Positions 62,501 through 64,000 of a stretch of 64,000 bases of DNA are shown piece after piece (position 1 is the first letter of the stretch; the number at the start of each line of letters is the position of its first letter). A program made the position numbers and the translations under genes. The stretch is from positions 14,446,001 through 14,510,000 of the forward strand of contig OZ231128.1 of the NCBI GenBank assembly GCA_965153355.1, read 5' to 3'. Below the pieces are notes generated by a model, which searched no databases, was not told the DNA's origin, and was given only the letters and a program-made list of their open reading frames with translations. This DNA is from Flaccisagitta enflata. Taxonomy: Eukaryota > Chaetognatha > Sagittoidea > Aphragmophora.

Positions 62501-64000
62501 AACTGACAGTAAAAAGGCTCTTTAAGAATTGAAGAATACAAAAGCACAATCAGTGAAGAATTTCTTATTTCCAAAGAACGTCCAATGAACGTATTGTGAG
62601 CATTGCCATCTTGAGAAGCAATATTAAAAATTGAACCATCATTATTGGATGCTTTTATTTGAGTTTTGAATATGATTCCTTCATCACTGATCACTTCCCG
62701 TCCTTTTGAAAGCATGACAAAATTCGCTCCACTGTACCTTAAATTTCTGGGTCTGAATGTGTATTTGTCAGTTTCCACAGTACAATTAACACCTTTTCGT
62801 GAAATTGGGCACAAACAACGATACCCTGTTTCCGTTGTATGGTCCAGCATGCATTTACCGCCATAAAAGCATGGATTTTTGCGGCAAATTGATTTATCAC
62901 ATTTTTCACCATACCAGCCTTTTGGACATTGACAAAAATATCCTGGATCCATGTCAATGCAAGTGGATGGGTTTTCACATGTGATGTTTTGAAGGCATTC
63001 ATTGATATTTGTACATTTTACACCATTTCCTTCATAGCCTTTGTTACAAACGCATTTTGCATTGGATCCACCACCAACGCAGTGCGCATTTTTGTTACAA
63101 AGTTTCTTTTTAGTGATCGAAACTGTTCCTGAACCCTCCATGAAAAACTCCTTGATAATGGTGCAGGATTCAGGCAGACATTTGTAATCAAAATGCATTT
63201 GAAGCCCTTTTGTGTACCCTTCAAAGGAAATGAGAGCGTTTCTGTAAAATGGTATAAATGTTTCTTGCTCTTTCCTACCAGCCAACGAACTGTTCAGGAT
63301 CTTGGTTGGAATGGGAATGTGGCCTTTTTTGCAAGGTGAGCAGGCATATCCTCCTTTGTAATTCAGGCATTCATTCCCAGAGCAAGGGTCCCCTTCTATG
63401 CATTCATTGATATCAGTGCAGTTGGGGAATGAGCCACGATATCCAGTATCACATTGAGTTTCTTTTGTCTCTTTGTTTTTCATCACCACCCTGGAGGCAA
63501 ACAGGTCCGGAAGCTGATGTTTCTTGTCTAAACAATTTGAGAACAAGGACAAGCATCCAGGATAGTCAGGCGATGGTTCAACTAGAAAATCTGGACATGA
63601 TATTTGTCTTATTTGATAGCAGGGACTAAATTTTGGGATACTCTGTATCTCTCTTGGATTTATCCTTGTTTTCATTGCTACTGTCTGGAATTGATTATCT
63701 ATGGTTAAATCCTCATTCAGAACAACCCTCATCTTGGCTATGAATCTCACTTTTGATAAGGAATCAATGCTTATCAGTTTGGCAATGTTTGGATTTAAAT
63801 CAATGAGTACATGCTTCTTGCTGCAGTTGTTGCAAACCGTATCTTTTTCCGCTGGATTCCAGGGATCATATCCCAACCTGCCCTCTCCTCCAATGATGTC
63901 AAATGAGACTTCCCATTCAAAAAAAGCTTTTTTCTCAGAACCCATATGGGTCAAGAACTTATCAGGATGGTTTGATTCCAACCTTTTCAGCTTGTCAGAG
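59536..64000 (-). CDS. Adhesion GPCR (EGF, LamG-like, HormR-like, GAIN/GPS, 7TM), 5' end outside window
   Basis: A class B2 (adhesion) receptor for the plasma membrane. The frame is open from the window edge to TAA at 59536; the codon at 63981 is TTG and not a start, so the N-terminus, including any signal peptide, lies beyond 64000. Residues counted from 63981: Cys-rich/EGF modules at about 178-220, 294-324, 325-361 (NINEC, calcium-type) and 362-400; a laminin-G-like region about 405-600; another EGF about 640-675; a Cys/Trp hormone-receptor-like region about 678-735; GAIN about 760-1025 with GPS motif CHCNHLTN, cleavage expected between Leu1024 and Thr1025; tethered-agonist stalk TNLAVLFSYKS; TM1 about 1043-1070, TM7 ending near 1300 with WTFGFLLL in TM6. 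The tail has four related GYED-type repeats, a poly-Ser run from GGA/TCC repeat (59612-59657) and DYSDLKY. No intron interrupts 4.4 kb. It converges on PDE4. Confidence 0.95.
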   Translation of the reverse strand, partial: SDKLKRLESNHPDKFLTHMGSEKKAFFEWEVSFDIIGGEGRLGYDPWNPAEKDTVCNNCSKKHVLIDLNPNIAKLISIDSLSKVRFIAKMRVVLNEDLTIDNQFQTVAMKTRINPREIQSIPKFSPCYQIRQISCPDFLVEPSPDYPGCLSLFSNCLDKKHQLPDLFASRVVMKNKETKETQCDTGYRGSFPNCTDINECIEGDPCSGNECLNYKGGYACSPCKKGHIPIPTKILNSSLAGRKEQETFIPFYRNALISFEGYTKGLQMHFDYKCLPESCTIIKEFFMEGSGTVSITKKKLCNKNAHCVGGGSNAKCVCNKGYEGNGVKCTNINECLQNITCENPSTCIDMDPGYFCQCPKGWYGEKCDKSICRKNPCFYGGKCMLDHTTETGYRCLCPISRKGVNCTVETDKYTFRPRNLRYSGANFVMLSKGREVISDEGIIFKTQIKASNNDGSIFNIASQDGNAHNTFIGRSLEIRNSSLIVLLYSSILKEPFYCQLKTVDQISHKKWRNLYANITRSVIQIRLDDRMTECPLPETFLANFTKLDVTGGFGQPDYTGGNLHEEEGGIRDAARANEELIDLKPLAISFKGVLRGAQLNGQLIKLKNVYYGRPPIDDLKSFFYFRKLQGIEEGIVNDRLCDTYENFRCQNNGSCYVKDYNMISCACTPSFHGHRCSERKLCPNETIDGTNYPALKVGQLFQSSQKCSSNGTFYSKITRKCFIGIDGATWDPPFIIKDCVPFQPKSTVTNTLLQLSSNKLPANETVAVLTGIVMGTQNLTASDIKLGVNALELISFQEISEDTLKSSLNVVENLFKNTKTAEKVPKTVNYDTIKILDRLIIGTKIPSGRDSVTALTNDILLTKTKVNTIKKLSGFSISSNSEFSPDSFQIVEGEDNLVDVPNSGDQETIILPQKYVEKLIDEEENSVSFLAYRDTSLFEETGLEEVTDTSRQIVTNVIGCTLGSGSEALNTFNDNEFVKVKFKARNFSYEESEPALDCVFWDTNVNHWSARGCSLVSNGTNSFECHCNHLTNLAVLFSYKSAPSDKAYKILNLISTIFMSISIGAFTLIIISFLLVQELRKNRLQQVIFGIAISLLIMYLFFLLTIEKTGDGDAILCKVSAVIMHYFLLSAFCWTLVEAAVQYILFVKVLGTYVSKFMLKGALFSYGVPLIIVAIVLAVDIDNYGPSDINDNPICWLNTYPFFFALILPIGLILLINSICFGCVIRALTSSGTLRGRRQKENLPMSKIGIIIFVSLGLTWTFGFLLLVPTTMAGQLYSTFFAYLFTICNTLHGLFLFSLHLLRSQTFRNSLRGRILKKDNNNKSSKSDQDSSSQKMSSFHHSKYSKKNSTSAIYVVNATSPNHSSNDYDYVSQEIYTKTSPDMPRYRPNGAYFMYDNQISESVYEDIEHKSGYEDIQHKTTGLEVIQPKLGYEDVEGKPSCDEMKSKPSSSSSSSSSSSSSSNPDDDPVNNNYDTVANSNDYSDLKY

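Noticed and set aside
63981-63983. Receptor start codon at 63981
   Set aside because: The codon is TTG and the frame stays open to the window edge, so it is not a credible initiation site.

Overview
This is eukaryotic, almost certainly animal (invertebrate metazoan) nuclear DNA. Genes are split by GT-AG introns, the gene families present are metazoan (a UCR-containing PDE4 and an EGF/GPS/7TM adhesion GPCR), there is a CR1/L2/Jockey-like LINE, and the window is saturated with microsatellites and small inverted-repeat elements. I cannot name the species.

Layout. From 5988 to 56079 on the + strand lies one large gene, a cAMP-specific phosphodiesterase of the PDE4 family, which I could assemble as 15 coding exons. 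All 14 junctions keep frame, and the joined reading frame is 903 codons plus stop. Exons 1-2 encode UCR1 with its PKA-type RRQS site, exons 3-5 a divergent linker, exons 6-7 UCR2, exons 8-9 the second linker and the start of the catalytic domain, exons 10-14 the HD-type catalytic core, and exon 15 a long acidic, low-complexity tail. The true 5' end of the transcript is not fixed. On the - strand, converging on it from the right, is an adhesion GPCR (59536 to beyond the window edge) read as one uninterrupted frame of more than 1480 codons: EGF repeats, a laminin-G-like region, a hormone-receptor-like region, GAIN/GPS with an intact cleavage motif, seven membrane segments and a tyrosine-rich tail. 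A 5'-truncated, stop-damaged LINE (about 21421-24545, -) sits in intron 6 of PDE4, inside a pair of inverted arms.

The rest is repeat. Three classes dominate. (1) Microsatellites of unusual length (CT, TTC, TTG, TTCA, CA, GGAA, GAAT), many lying directly against PDE4 splice sites. (2) About twenty copies of a short element with a terminal hairpin, a TCGG/TCCG tetranucleotide core and a GGCCTTGTT end; the hairpin stem differs between subfamilies but stays paired. (3) TIR elements: a family with GGGCAGCGGCCCCGAAGG arms around a 20-23 bp minisatellite, and several MITE families, three of them with readable TA target duplications and some with an empty site visible in a sister repeat. The 3' ends of PDE4 exons 6 and 10 recur as decayed partial copies in the intron just downstream.

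The two genes belong to cAMP/GPCR signalling in general terms, but nothing here shows that they act together.
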